Shown one piece after another: positions 31,265 through 38,902 of a stretch of DNA of 54,798 nucleotides. Location: the NCBI GenBank assembly GCA_020025885.1, contig JAHHRJ010000008.1, positions 1-54,798 of the forward strand, written 5' to 3'. A program made the position numbers and the translations under genes. This DNA comes from Butyricicoccus sp. (GTDB taxonomy: Bacteria > Bacillota > Clostridia > Oscillospirales > Butyricicoccaceae). Each line of letters opens with the position of its first letter. The stretch's first letter is position 1. The notes beneath the pieces were generated by a model. The model was given only the letters and a program-made list of their open reading frames with translations. It had not been told where the DNA came from and did no database searches.

Positions 31265-32026
31265 ATGTATGTTAAGCGAACAGTAAAAGCCGGAGCGGTG
31301 ATAGAAACGAAGAAAATGTATACATCGAGGGTACATACCAAAGGGGTACGCCGTCAGCCGAAAACCAAGAACACCGCCAAGGCACAGCACGCAGTCAACG
31401 AGCGCAAGGCAGAGGAGCGCCTGCGCTGGAAGATGAATGCAAATTTTTCCTATGGTGACTTGCATCTGGTACTGCACTACTACGACAAGTTGGTGACGCT
31501 CGAACAGGCAGAGGCAGACAAACGCGCCTTCTGCCGGGCGATGCGCGCACATTTTAAAAAGCTGGGCAAAGCATTTAAGTATGTGGCTTGCACGGAAACC
31601 AAGCGCATGACAAACGTACACCACCACATCATCATGCCTGCCTTTGACCTTGCAGTGATACAGGCGGTTTGGGAGCGTATCCTCGGTGATCGGCTTGGGA
31701 ATGTATCTGTCAAGCCCCTCGATCGGCGCGGGAATCATGCAAAGCTCGCGAATTACCTCATCAAGGAGACGAGAAAGACCATGGAACGATGCCGTGCGGC
31801 GGGAGTGCGCTACAAGCGGTTTTCCTGCGCACAGGGCATGGTACAGCCAGAGCCGGTGTACGATACCGTCAGTGCGCGGAGCTGGTCAAACATGCCAAAG
31901 CCCCGCAAGGGATATATCCTGCTCAAAGACGACAATGGCGATGTACTGCGGACAGGGATACATGAGCTGACGGGCTATCCGTGGGCAGAATACATAGAGC
32001 TTAGAGTTACGCAAGAGCCGGAATAG
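31265..32026 (+). CDS. HUH-type replication protein-like (Rep ORF2/G2P-like)
   Basis: 253 residues. HUH motif in NVHHHIIM (about 119-126) and candidate tyrosine motif KLANYLIKET (about 160-169), the order of rolling-circle Rep proteins and their phage relatives. WKMNANFSYGDLHLVLHYY (about 55-73) would be motif 1. This family nicks single strands and attaches covalently through tyrosine; here it may start replication or process DNA. It is basic and cytoplasmic. SD AAAGGAG. In the early operon upstream of late genes. Confidence 0.65.
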   Translation: MYVKRTVKAGAVIETKKMYTSRVHTKGVRRQPKTKNTAKAQHAVNERKAEERLRWKMNANFSYGDLHLVLHYYDKLVTLEQAEADKRAFCRAMRAHFKKLGKAFKYVACTETKRMTNVHHHIIMPAFDLAVIQAVWERILGDRLGNVSVKPLDRRGNHAKLANYLIKETRKTMERCRAAGVRYKRFSCAQGMVQPEPVYDTVSARSWSNMPKPRKGYILLKDDNGDVLRTGIHELTGYPWAEYIELRVTQEPE

Positions 32027-32045
32027 GCTCAGAAAGGGCAAAAAA

Positions 32046-32216
32046 ATGAAGAAAACAACAAAAGATGCTGTATTTGATGCTTTTATGGCGGTAGCATACT
32101 TTTGCACCGCCTGTTATGCCGCACAACCGACCGTCCAGCTGAACAGGTGGGCGGTCTGCGGTCTGCTCGTGATCTGGGGTGTGTATCATGCGATATGGTA
32201 TATCCGTGGACAATAG
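32046..32216 (+). CDS. Small phage membrane protein
   Basis: 56 residues, ATG with AAAGGG 8 bases upstream. Two hydrophobic stretches (DAVFDAFMAVAYFCTACY, WAVCGLLVIWGVYHAIWYI) could be membrane spans. Function unknown. Confidence 0.6.
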   Translation: MKKTTKDAVFDAFMAVAYFCTACYAAQPTVQLNRWAVCGLLVIWGVYHAIWYIRGQ

Positions 32217-32251
32217 GCAGATAAATTTCGAGCGGGAGGAGCACAGAAACT

Positions 32252-32560
32252 ATGAAAAAAGGCTGGAAACGGAGTTATCTGGTAAATATCCTGCAAAGCT
32301 ATCCGTACATACTGGCAAAGCCGGAGCAGATGCGAACAAAAAACGAACAGCGCAGGGCGGACAGCGTCCAGCATACCCTCGACCATATCAGACAGACCAG
32401 GGACGGCGCAGACAAGCTGCGCCTTGCTGAGCTGCTGTATTTTCGCGGGCAGTACAATCTTCCAGGCGCGGCGCGTGCACTGTATGTGTCCGAGCGGGTG
32501 CTGTACAAGTGGAACGATGAAATACTACGCACGCTAGAACGATACGCTGATATCTTTTGA
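32252..32560 (+). CDS. ArpU/sigma-like late transcription regulator-like protein
   Basis: 102 residues. LPGAARALYVSERVLYKWNDEILRTL (about 70-95) resembles the sigma region 4-like HTH of phage late regulators (ArpU/RinA-type). It lies at the end of the early operon and directly before terminase, where such proteins turn on late genes. SD GGGAGGAG. Terminator 100 bp downstream. Confidence 0.6.
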   Translation: MKKGWKRSYLVNILQSYPYILAKPEQMRTKNEQRRADSVQHTLDHIRQTRDGADKLRLAELLYFRGQYNLPGAARALYVSERVLYKWNDEILRTLERYADIF

Positions 32561-32663
32561 TTTTTCCGGCGTGTGTTGGAACAATTCGTGGATATCCTTT
32601 GATTTTTTCGATGGATATGCGGGAAAACTGGGGAAAATGCAACAAGTGCAGAGTGGACAGGAG

Positions 32664-32691
32664 TCAGGGCAGTTTTATGCCCTGATTTTTT
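32664..32691 (+). terminator. Rho-independent terminator ending the early operon
   Basis: TCAGGGCA (32664-32671) pairs with TGCCCTGA (32678-32685) and is followed by TTTTTT. Confidence 0.9.
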
Positions 32692-32778
32692 ATGCCAAAA
32701 ACACAAACGCTTGGCGTTTTGCCCTGCGCTGGAATTGTGCGGATACGGACGATAAATAGCTGTTAAGATAGGAGTATA

Positions 32779-32804
32779 CAGACGGCGGTTTTTGACCCGT
32801 CTGT
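32779..32804 (+). promoter_or_regulatory. Leader hairpin upstream of terminase small subunit
   Basis: CAGACGG pairs with CCGTCTG; the inner GGCGGT can also pair with the ACCGCC that follows, so two alternative folds exist. Possible control of the late operon. Confidence 0.4.
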
Positions 32805-32832
32805 TACCGCCAAAAGAAAGGGGGCGAAAGCA

Positions 32833-33441
32833 ATAAAAACCGAAAAACCTTTAACACCTAAGCAAAAACGGTTTGTAGTTGAGTATCTCATAGACCAAAA
32901 CGCCACACAGGCGGCAATCCGGGCGGGATACAGCCCAAAAACTGCAAGACAGCAGGGCGCAAGGTTGTTGTCAAATGCTGACGTGAGAGGCATTATCAAA
33001 AGCCGCAAACGATACCAGACCCGCAAGGCGGAAATCAGCGCCGAAAGAGTGCTCAAGGAGTGGGCACGCATCGCCTTTGCAGACCCGCGCGGGCTGTTTG
33101 AGAGCAACGGGCTGCCACGCTCCCCATGTGCGCTGGATGACGATATGGCGGCGGCGGTCGAAAGCATAGAGGTGCGTATAGCAAAAAATAATCATTCTGC
33201 AACAGTAAAGAAATATAAGCTGGCATCCAAGATGTCGGCGCTTGATTGTCTCGCTCGTTACCTCGGTATGCTGGACGGCAAGGACACCATAGCGGACGAG
33301 GGTGAACAGACAGGCGTTATCGTACTGCCAGAGGTCGGGGAGGACACTCCACTCGGCGCTGACGCGCCACCCCACTCAGAGATGGGGGCACAGGACGCAC
33401 AGGAGCAGACAGACGAGTGGGAGGAGGACATGGACACATGA
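32833..33441 (+). CDS. terS: Terminase small subunit (apparent AUA start)
   Basis: 202 residues if read from the ATA at 32833. The conserved N-terminal HTH KPLTPKQKRFVVEYLIDQ, then NATQAAIRAGYSPKTARQQG, lies upstream of the first ATG (32965), so starting there would delete the DNA-binding domain. AAAGGGGG (32817-32824) is 8 bases from ATA, the position expected for the start, and no ATG, GTG or TTG occurs in frame between the previous stop (32764-32766) and the domain. It recognises the packaging site and recruits TerL. An in-frame palindromic repeat (33346-33390) lies near the C-terminus. Overlaps terL by 4 bp. Confidence 0.8.
   Translation: MKTEKPLTPKQKRFVVEYLIDQNATQAAIRAGYSPKTARQQGARLLSNADVRGIIKSRKRYQTRKAEISAERVLKEWARIAFADPRGLFESNGLPRSPCALDDDMAAAVESIEVRIAKNNHSATVKKYKLASKMSALDCLARYLGMLDGKDTIADEGEQTGVIVLPEVGEDTPLGADAPPHSEMGAQDAQEQTDEWEEDMDT
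33346..33390 (+). repeat. In-frame palindromic repeat, copy B
   Basis: A 45-bp copy in the terminase small subunit gene, reading TPLGADAPPHSEMGA. It is the most diverged full copy (left C-run changed to CCACTC). Confidence 0.75.
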
Positions 33442-35042
33442 CAGCAAGCCCAAGGATCGTGTGGAAGCCACAGCCCCGGCAGGTCGCTTTCATGACGCGC
33501 CCGGAGGAAGAAGCCCTTTATGGTGGGGCTGCGGGCGGCGGCAAGAGTGAGGCACTCGTCATTGAGGCGTTAAGGCAGGTACATATCCCGCATTACAGGG
33601 CGCTCATTTTGCGCAAGACTTACCCGGAGCTGTCTGAGCTGATCGACAAGAGCCGCAAATACTACCCGCCTGCCTTTCCCGGCTGTAAGTTCAACGAGAC
33701 AAAGCACAGCTGGACGTTCCCGAGCGGGGCACGCATCACATTTGGTGCGATGCAGCGGGAGCAGGACAAGTACAAGTATCAGGGGCGCGCCTTCGACTTC
33801 ATTGGCTTTGACGAGCTGACGCACTTTACTTATGACCAGTACAGCTATCTGGTATCCCGTAACCGCCCGAACGGTTCTGGCACACGCGTCTATATGCGCG
33901 CAACTGCCAATCCCGGCGGCGTGGGGCATGGATGGGTCAAAGACAGGTTCATTACTGCCGCGCCCCCGATGACTCCTATCGCAGATACAGTACAGGTGGT
34001 TTTCCCGGATGGGCACAGCGAACAGCGCGAAAAGCGGCGCATCTTTGTGCCAAGCACAGTGTTTGACAATGCGGCGCTCATGGAAAACGATCCGAACTAT
34101 GTCACACGCCTTGCATCCATGCCAGAAGCAGAGCGGGAAGCGCTCCTGTATGGCAACTGGGACAGCTTTTCAGGGCAGGTATTCACAGAGTGGCGCAATG
34201 ACCCGGCACATTACAGGGACAGGCTCTGGACACACGTGATCGAGCCGTTTAAAATCCCTGCAAGCTGGAAGCTCTATCGCGGTTTTGATTTTGGGTATGC
34301 GCGACCCTTTTCCGTGGGCTGGTATGCGGTAGACCATGACAACCGCATGTACCGCATCCGGGAGTTGTACGGCTGCACAGGCGACCCGAATGTCGGTGTC
34401 AAATGGGAGCCTGCCCGCATTGCATCAGAGATCCGGCGTATCGAGCAGGACGACCCAAACCTCAAAGGACGGCGTATCCACGGGATCGCAGACCCTGCGA
34501 TATCCAAGGCAGAGATGGGCGAGAGTGTTGCGGAAATCATGGAACGAGCGGGCATTTACTTTGACCCCGGAGACCATCAGCGCATTGCGGGAAAGATGCA
34601 ATTACACCACCGTCTCGCCTTTGACGAGGACGGCAGACCGCAGCTTTACATCTTTTCCACCTGCAAGCACTGTATCCGCACGCTGCCCGCACTCGTCTAT
34701 GATACCGCAGACGTGGAGGACATAGACACAGAGGGAGAGGATCACTGCTTGGTCGGTGATACTTTGGTGCATACCGAGAATGGCATGATCCCAATTAAAG
34801 ACCTTTGTGGCAAGTCAGGCATGGTGTTATCCCACGATGGACACTATCACACATACAGTGACGTAAGGCTAACTCAAAACAATGTTGATGTGTACGAGAT
34901 TGAGACAGAGGACGGGACGACTGTAAAGGCAACTGTAAACCACAGATTTATGCTGTCTGATGGCACGTGGAAACGTCTTGACCAGTTAAAGCCGGGAGAC
35001 GAACTTATGGAGGCATACGATGCAAGTGCAAGTCATCAATGA
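33438..35042 (+). CDS. terL: Terminase large subunit, N-terminal part fused to intein N-half
   Basis: 534 residues. The ATPase domain has Walker A GGAAGGGKSEA (29-39) and Walker B FIGFDELTHF (about 120-129), then nuclease parts FDFGYARPFS and HGIADPAI. Host residues end at EGEDH (436). Residue 437 is a Cys that begins a 98-residue intein N-half: block A CLVGDTLVHTENGMIPIKDL, block B TTVKATVNHRFML, end GDELMEAYDASASHQ and stop. The missing nuclease end is encoded at 35513. The protein can work only if trans-splicing joins it to that piece. ATG 33438, SD GGAGGA; its end overlaps the HNH gene by 23 bp. Confidence 0.92.
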   Translation: MTASPRIVWKPQPRQVAFMTRPEEEALYGGAAGGGKSEALVIEALRQVHIPHYRALILRKTYPELSELIDKSRKYYPPAFPGCKFNETKHSWTFPSGARITFGAMQREQDKYKYQGRAFDFIGFDELTHFTYDQYSYLVSRNRPNGSGTRVYMRATANPGGVGHGWVKDRFITAAPPMTPIADTVQVVFPDGHSEQREKRRIFVPSTVFDNAALMENDPNYVTRLASMPEAEREALLYGNWDSFSGQVFTEWRNDPAHYRDRLWTHVIEPFKIPASWKLYRGFDFGYARPFSVGWYAVDHDNRMYRIRELYGCTGDPNVGVKWEPARIASEIRRIEQDDPNLKGRRIHGIADPAISKAEMGESVAEIMERAGIYFDPGDHQRIAGKMQLHHRLAFDEDGRPQLYIFSTCKHCIRTLPALVYDTADVEDIDTEGEDHCLVGDTLVHTENGMIPIKDLCGKSGMVLSHDGHYHTYSDVRLTQNNVDVYEIETEDGTTVKATVNHRFMLSDGTWKRLDQLKPGDELMEAYDASASHQ

Positions 35043-35523
35043 CACCGTGCAGGAATTTAATGGAGCACGGTATTATCTTTGCGGGCAATACTACCAGCGA
35101 AAAGGGAAAAGGCTGCATCGCGTTGTATGGGAGTATCATCACGGAGAGATACCGGGAGACTGCGACATTCACCATATAGACGGAAATCGTGGTCACAATG
35201 ATGATGACAACCTTGTATGTATAGACCGCAGCGAACATCGCAGACACCACGCAAACGAACCTGATTTCTTAGAGTACGCGAGGAAACATATCGAGGATAT
35301 GAGACCACTTGCGGCAGAGTGGCATGGTTCGGAAGCTGGAAAGGAGTGGCACAGCGCACAAGGAAAAGCGAACTGGGAAAAACGCAAAATGACAAAATAC
35401 ACCTGCACGAATTGCGGCACTGAATTTACAACAAAACATGTATACAGCAAACACAGCAATCGTTTTTGTTCCGGAAGATGCAGGGAGGCGTTTGGGAGAA
35501 AGGTAATGTCGAATGCGGATTAA
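35020..35523 (+). CDS. HNH homing endonuclease inside the split-intein locus
   Basis: 167 residues. The N-terminal part has a YYLCGQYYQRKGKRLHRVVW start as in HNH_3 proteins. The HNH core is CDIHHIDGNRGHNDDDNL (48-65) with H73. A C-terminal zinc finger has CTNC and CSGRC. It lies in a third frame between the intein halves, with GGAGG 6 bases before its ATG, so it is a separate protein rather than an intein domain. Likely spreads the locus by cutting intein-free terminase genes and carrying the allele by repair. Confidence 0.9.
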   Translation: MQVQVINDTVQEFNGARYYLCGQYYQRKGKRLHRVVWEYHHGEIPGDCDIHHIDGNRGHNDDDNLVCIDRSEHRRHHANEPDFLEYARKHIEDMRPLAAEWHGSEAGKEWHSAQGKANWEKRKMTKYTCTNCGTEFTTKHVYSKHSNRFCSGRCREAFGRKVMSNAD

Positions 35524-35755
35524 GTCAATCAAACATGCTGGACGTGCTAACGTGTACAACATGGAAGTGGCTGATACTCACAGCTTTGTGATTGATGGTG
35601 GATTGGTGGCACACAACTGCTACGATGAGCTTCGCTATGTGGCGATGGAAAACCCGGTGAATCCACCGGAGGTACGCGCAGAGCCGCCGAAGGCATATGA
35701 TCCACTGAGCACCGACACGGACAGTCCGGATAAATACGAATTTTTCAGGAGGTAA
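35513..35755 (+). CDS. terL: Intein C-half fused to terminase large subunit C-terminus
   Basis: 80 residues. Residues 1-35 are an intein C-half: block F ANVYNMEVADTHSFVIDGG and block G LVAHN. Residue 36 is Cys, the +1 nucleophile, followed by YDELRYVAMENPVNPP and the last residues to YEFFRR, the missing end of terminase. Splicing would restore EGEDH-CYDELRY, the conserved nuclease motif, in a 481-residue TerL. ATG 35513, AAAGG 9 bases before; it overlaps the HNH stop and precedes portal by 4 bp. Length 35 matches known split-intein C-halves. Confidence 0.92.
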   Translation: MRIKSIKHAGRANVYNMEVADTHSFVIDGGLVAHNCYDELRYVAMENPVNPPEVRAEPPKAYDPLSTDTDSPDKYEFFRR

Positions 35756-35759
35756 CGCG

Positions 35760-37658
35760 ATGAATGATACAGAGAGCACGACCGCCGCCGGAAGCGGCGG
35801 CACTGGTATACCAAACATACAAAAAGCCGCTGAGCTGCTGGGTAAGTACAGAGAGGGCAAACAGCGACTCGACAAAAGGATCGTAGAAAATGACCAATGG
35901 TGGAGGCTCAGGCATTGGGATGTGGTCGGCAGATCGGCACAGGGAGACCCGCAGCCCGTCTCTGCATGGCTCTTTAACAGCGTGGCAAACAAGCATGGTG
36001 ACGCGATGGACAACGCACCAGAACCCGTTGTGCTGCCAAGAGAAAGCGGGGATGAGCGGGACGCAAAGAGCCTGTCCGAAATTTTGCCCGTCATTGCGGA
36101 GCATAACGACTTTGAGGGCGTGTACTCCGATGCCATGTGGGATAAGTGCAAGTCCGGCACTGCCTTGTACTGCATCACATGGGACACGGAAGCCGAAAAC
36201 GGGCTGGGGGATATCTCCATCTCTCACGCGTCTGTACTTAATCTGTTCTGGCAGCCCGGCGTGCGGGACATACAAGACAGCCCGAACCTGTTCTACACAT
36301 CCATGATGGACAACGAGACGTTAAAACAGAGATATCCGCAGATAGAGGGCAAGGGCGCGCCCGTGCAGGGCGTCCAGTATGTACATGACGACCAGATCGA
36401 CACACAGGACAAATCCCTCATTGTTGACTGGTACTACAAGACACGGGACGAGAACGGCAGACAGGCGGTGCATTACTGCAAGTTTGCAGGCGATACCGTG
36501 TTATACAGCAGTCAGGATGACCCGGACTACAAGGACGGCTACTATAACCACGGCTTGTATCCGTTCGTTATAGATCGCCTGTTCCCGATCGAGGACAGTC
36601 CCGCAGGCTTCGGCTACATTGATATCATGCAGTCTCCACAGCTCTACATTGACAAGCTTGATGCCGTCATCCTCAAAAATGCACTGCTTGCAGGTCGTCC
36701 ACGCTGGTTTGTCCGCGATTCGTGTGCCGTCAATCAGGAAGAATTTGCAGACTGGTCAAAGGACTTCGTGCACGTTGCCGGACGCTTGGAGGATGGAGAC
36801 CTCCGGCAGATACAGGTGGACACGCTGCCTGCATACCTCATGAACCATATCCATACAAAAATTGACGAGCTGAAAGAAACCAGCGGCAACCGTGACTTTG
36901 CGCAGGGCGGCACGGCTTCCGGTGTTACTGCGGCGGCTGCCATTGCCGCCTTGCAGGAGGCGGGAAACAAGCTGTCCCGCGATATGCTCAAGGGCACTTA
37001 CAGGGCTTACCGAAAAATCATGGAGCTTTGCATTGAACTTATTCGGCAGTTCTATGACGCGGAAAGAGAATTTCGCATCACAGGGAAGGACGGCAAGACC
37101 GATTTTGTACAGTATTCCAACGCGGGGATACGAGATCAGTCCCTGCCACCTGCATATCCGGGGCAGGAAACAGAGCCGGGATACTCCCCTGCGGTGCGCC
37201 GCCCGGTGTTCGATGTCATCGTGAAGGCGCAGAAATCAAACCCATACAGCCAGCTCGCGCAGAACGAGACCGCAAAGGAGCTTTACAAGTTGGGCGTATT
37301 TGCGCCGGACAACTCCGATCAGGCGCTCGCCTTGATCGAAATGCTTGAATTTGAGGGCAAGGAGCAGGTCAAGGAACGGATACAGCAGAATGCAGGCATG
37401 CGCGAACAGCTCGCACGGGCACAGGAGCTTTTGCAGAAAATGGAAACTGTCCTGAGACAATACGGTATCAATCTTACAGCGATCGCGGGAGACGCGCCCC
37501 CCGATGCCCCACCGCCCGATGTCCCGCTCGATGCCGCTCCCGCAGGGACGGACACAGGAGGCACACTCGGACAGGCGGCAAAGCAGGCAGCGACACAGAA
37601 CATGACCTCGTATGGGCAAAGGCTCGCAAAGAATGCCCGCGTGGATATGGGAGGCTGA
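35760..37658 (+). CDS. Phage portal protein
   Basis: 632 residues, the size of podovirus-type portals. Starts with LLGKYREGKQRLDKRIVENDQWWRLRHWDV, with the central FGYIDIMQSPQLYIDKLDAVILKNALLAGRPRWFV and ASGVTAAAAIAALQEAGNKLSRDML regions typical of portals. A helical C-terminus with Pro-rich end (PPDAPPPDVPLDAAPAG). It forms the dodecameric DNA channel of the head. SD AGGAGGTAA just after the terminase C-part. Confidence 0.85.
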   Translation: MNDTESTTAAGSGGTGIPNIQKAAELLGKYREGKQRLDKRIVENDQWWRLRHWDVVGRSAQGDPQPVSAWLFNSVANKHGDAMDNAPEPVVLPRESGDERDAKSLSEILPVIAEHNDFEGVYSDAMWDKCKSGTALYCITWDTEAENGLGDISISHASVLNLFWQPGVRDIQDSPNLFYTSMMDNETLKQRYPQIEGKGAPVQGVQYVHDDQIDTQDKSLIVDWYYKTRDENGRQAVHYCKFAGDTVLYSSQDDPDYKDGYYNHGLYPFVIDRLFPIEDSPAGFGYIDIMQSPQLYIDKLDAVILKNALLAGRPRWFVRDSCAVNQEEFADWSKDFVHVAGRLEDGDLRQIQVDTLPAYLMNHIHTKIDELKETSGNRDFAQGGTASGVTAAAAIAALQEAGNKLSRDMLKGTYRAYRKIMELCIELIRQFYDAEREFRITGKDGKTDFVQYSNAGIRDQSLPPAYPGQETEPGYSPAVRRPVFDVIVKAQKSNPYSQLAQNETAKELYKLGVFAPDNSDQALALIEMLEFEGKEQVKERIQQNAGMREQLARAQELLQKMETVLRQYGINLTAIAGDAPPDAPPPDVPLDAAPAGTDTGGTLGQAAKQAATQNMTSYGQRLAKNARVDMGG

Positions 37659-37662
37659 TCGG

Positions 37663-38031
37663 ATGGTGACCGTGACACTATGGGACAACGGCGAATGGAT
37701 CGGCTTCTCCTGCGCAGGGCACGCAGGATACGCAAGGGACAAAGCCCCGGATATCGTTTGTGCGGGGATCTCTGCTCTTGCAAATACCCTCGGTCTGGCA
37801 CTCGCCAGATTCCGCGGATACGCCGCAGAAGCCGAAAGCGGCTGGGTCAGGGTCGTATGTGGCAAAAACCTTGAAAGCCGCATCGTATTAGATTCCCTTG
37901 CCGTCGGATTCTACGGGATGCGGGACGCATACCCGCAGAACGTTTCCGTTCGCGACGAACGTATAGGGGCAGGAGAGTGGGACACAGACGAGCGGGACAG
38001 ACCCGCAGAAAGGATACACAAAAATGTTTAA
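37663..38031 (+). CDS. Prp-type ribosomal-processing cysteine protease homologue
   Basis: 122 residues. GHAGYARDKAPDIVCAGISAL (19-39) carries the Prp catalytic pair, H20 and C33. Prp cleaves the N-terminal extension of ribosomal protein L27 in Firmicutes and, in Staphylococcus aureus, phage scaffold and capsid proteins. Here it sits between portal and scaffold, exactly where a prohead protease would be. ATG 37663 has GGGAGG 9 bases upstream; it overlaps the scaffold by 8 bp. Confidence 0.85.
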   Translation: MVTVTLWDNGEWIGFSCAGHAGYARDKAPDIVCAGISALANTLGLALARFRGYAAEAESGWVRVVCGKNLESRIVLDSLAVGFYGMRDAYPQNVSVRDERIGAGEWDTDERDRPAERIHKNV

Positions 38032-38902
38032 TGAGTTTGATTTACGCCTGTTTGACGCAGAAGGCGCAGAAGGTGCAGGCGCAGAAGGTGCAGGCGCAGA
38101 AAGTGCAGGCACAGAAAGTGCAGGCACAGAAGGTGCAGGCACAGAGGGTGCAGAGCAGGTGCGTCTTGCAGAATATCAGGCAATGATCGAAAAATATGCC
38201 GACCTCCACGAACACAGCTTACAGGAAGCGGTGAAACAGCAGAAAGCCGCGCATGATGCGCTGGCACAGCGGTATGCAGCCCTTGAACAGGCAGTCAGTC
38301 CGTTGTATCAGGAGCGCGGCATTACCGCCGGAGATACGGACGCACTCGCGGAAGCCATTCGCGCGGACGATTCTTTCTGGGAGCGCGGTGCGGAACAGGC
38401 AGGCATGACGGTCGAGCAATACAAAGAGATGCAGCTGGCAATCGCAGAAAACAACCAGCTTCGGCGATCTATGGAACAGCAGCAAGCTGAAGATGCCGCG
38501 AATCGTCAGATTGCCGCGTGGCAGCAGGAGGCAGAGCAGGTAAAGGGCATTTATCCGGATTTTGACCTCATGCAGGAAATAAAAAACCCGCTGTTTGCTT
38601 CGCTGATTGCATCCAAGAACGAGGCAACGCGTCTTTCCTTGCAGGCGGCATATGAAGCCTGTCATGTGCAGGAGCTGACCCACAGGGCGGCACAATCGGC
38701 GGCACATACCGCCACACAGAACACAGTCAAAAACATTCGAGCGGGCGCACACAGACCCAAGGAGGGCGGCAGCGGCTCGGACGGCGCAATCACGCCCGGC
38801 AAGGTGGATATCGCAAAGCTGACCCGTGCCCAGCGCAGAGAGCTTGAGCACAGAGCCGAGCGGGGAGAACGAATCACTTTTCAGGAGGGAACAAAGCTAT
38901 GA
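38024..38902 (+). CDS. Phage scaffold protein
   Basis: 292 residues, strongly acidic and helical, typical of scaffolds. The N-terminus has a tandem repeat of EGAGA/ESAGT-type five-residue units encoded by a 15-bp repeat (38056-38153). Then coiled coil, AGITAGDTDALAEAIRADD region, and a C-terminal KLTRAQRRELEHRAERGERITF capsid-binding-like basic end. It guides capsid assembly before maturation, in line with the Prp-like protease next to it. Confidence 0.8.
   Translation: MFNEFDLRLFDAEGAEGAGAEGAGAESAGTESAGTEGAGTEGAEQVRLAEYQAMIEKYADLHEHSLQEAVKQQKAAHDALAQRYAALEQAVSPLYQERGITAGDTDALAEAIRADDSFWERGAEQAGMTVEQYKEMQLAIAENNQLRRSMEQQQAEDAANRQIAAWQQEAEQVKGIYPDFDLMQEIKNPLFASLIASKNEATRLSLQAAYEACHVQELTHRAAQSAAHTATQNTVKNIRAGAHRPKEGGSGSDGAITPGKVDIAKLTRAQRRELEHRAERGERITFQEGTKL
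38056..38153 (+). repeat. 15-bp tandem repeat in the scaffold gene
   Basis: About six units of GCAGAAGGTGCAGGC type, with AAAGT/GGGT variants. Unit length is a multiple of three, so copy changes alter length but not frame. Confidence 0.85.

Noticed and set aside
31080..31286. 68-codon plus-strand frame before the HUH-like gene
   Set aside because: No ribosome binding site; it crosses the start of the next gene and its composition follows the hairpins.
33570..34016. Minus-strand frame inside terminase
   Set aside because: Overlaps a well-supported TerL ATPase domain; no own signals.
34746..35620. Ordinary large intein with an HNH domain broken by sequencing frameshifts
   Set aside because: Each of the three genes has its own well-spaced ribosome binding site and start overlapping the previous stop; the intein halves have the lengths of true split inteins. 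Resequencing could still change this.
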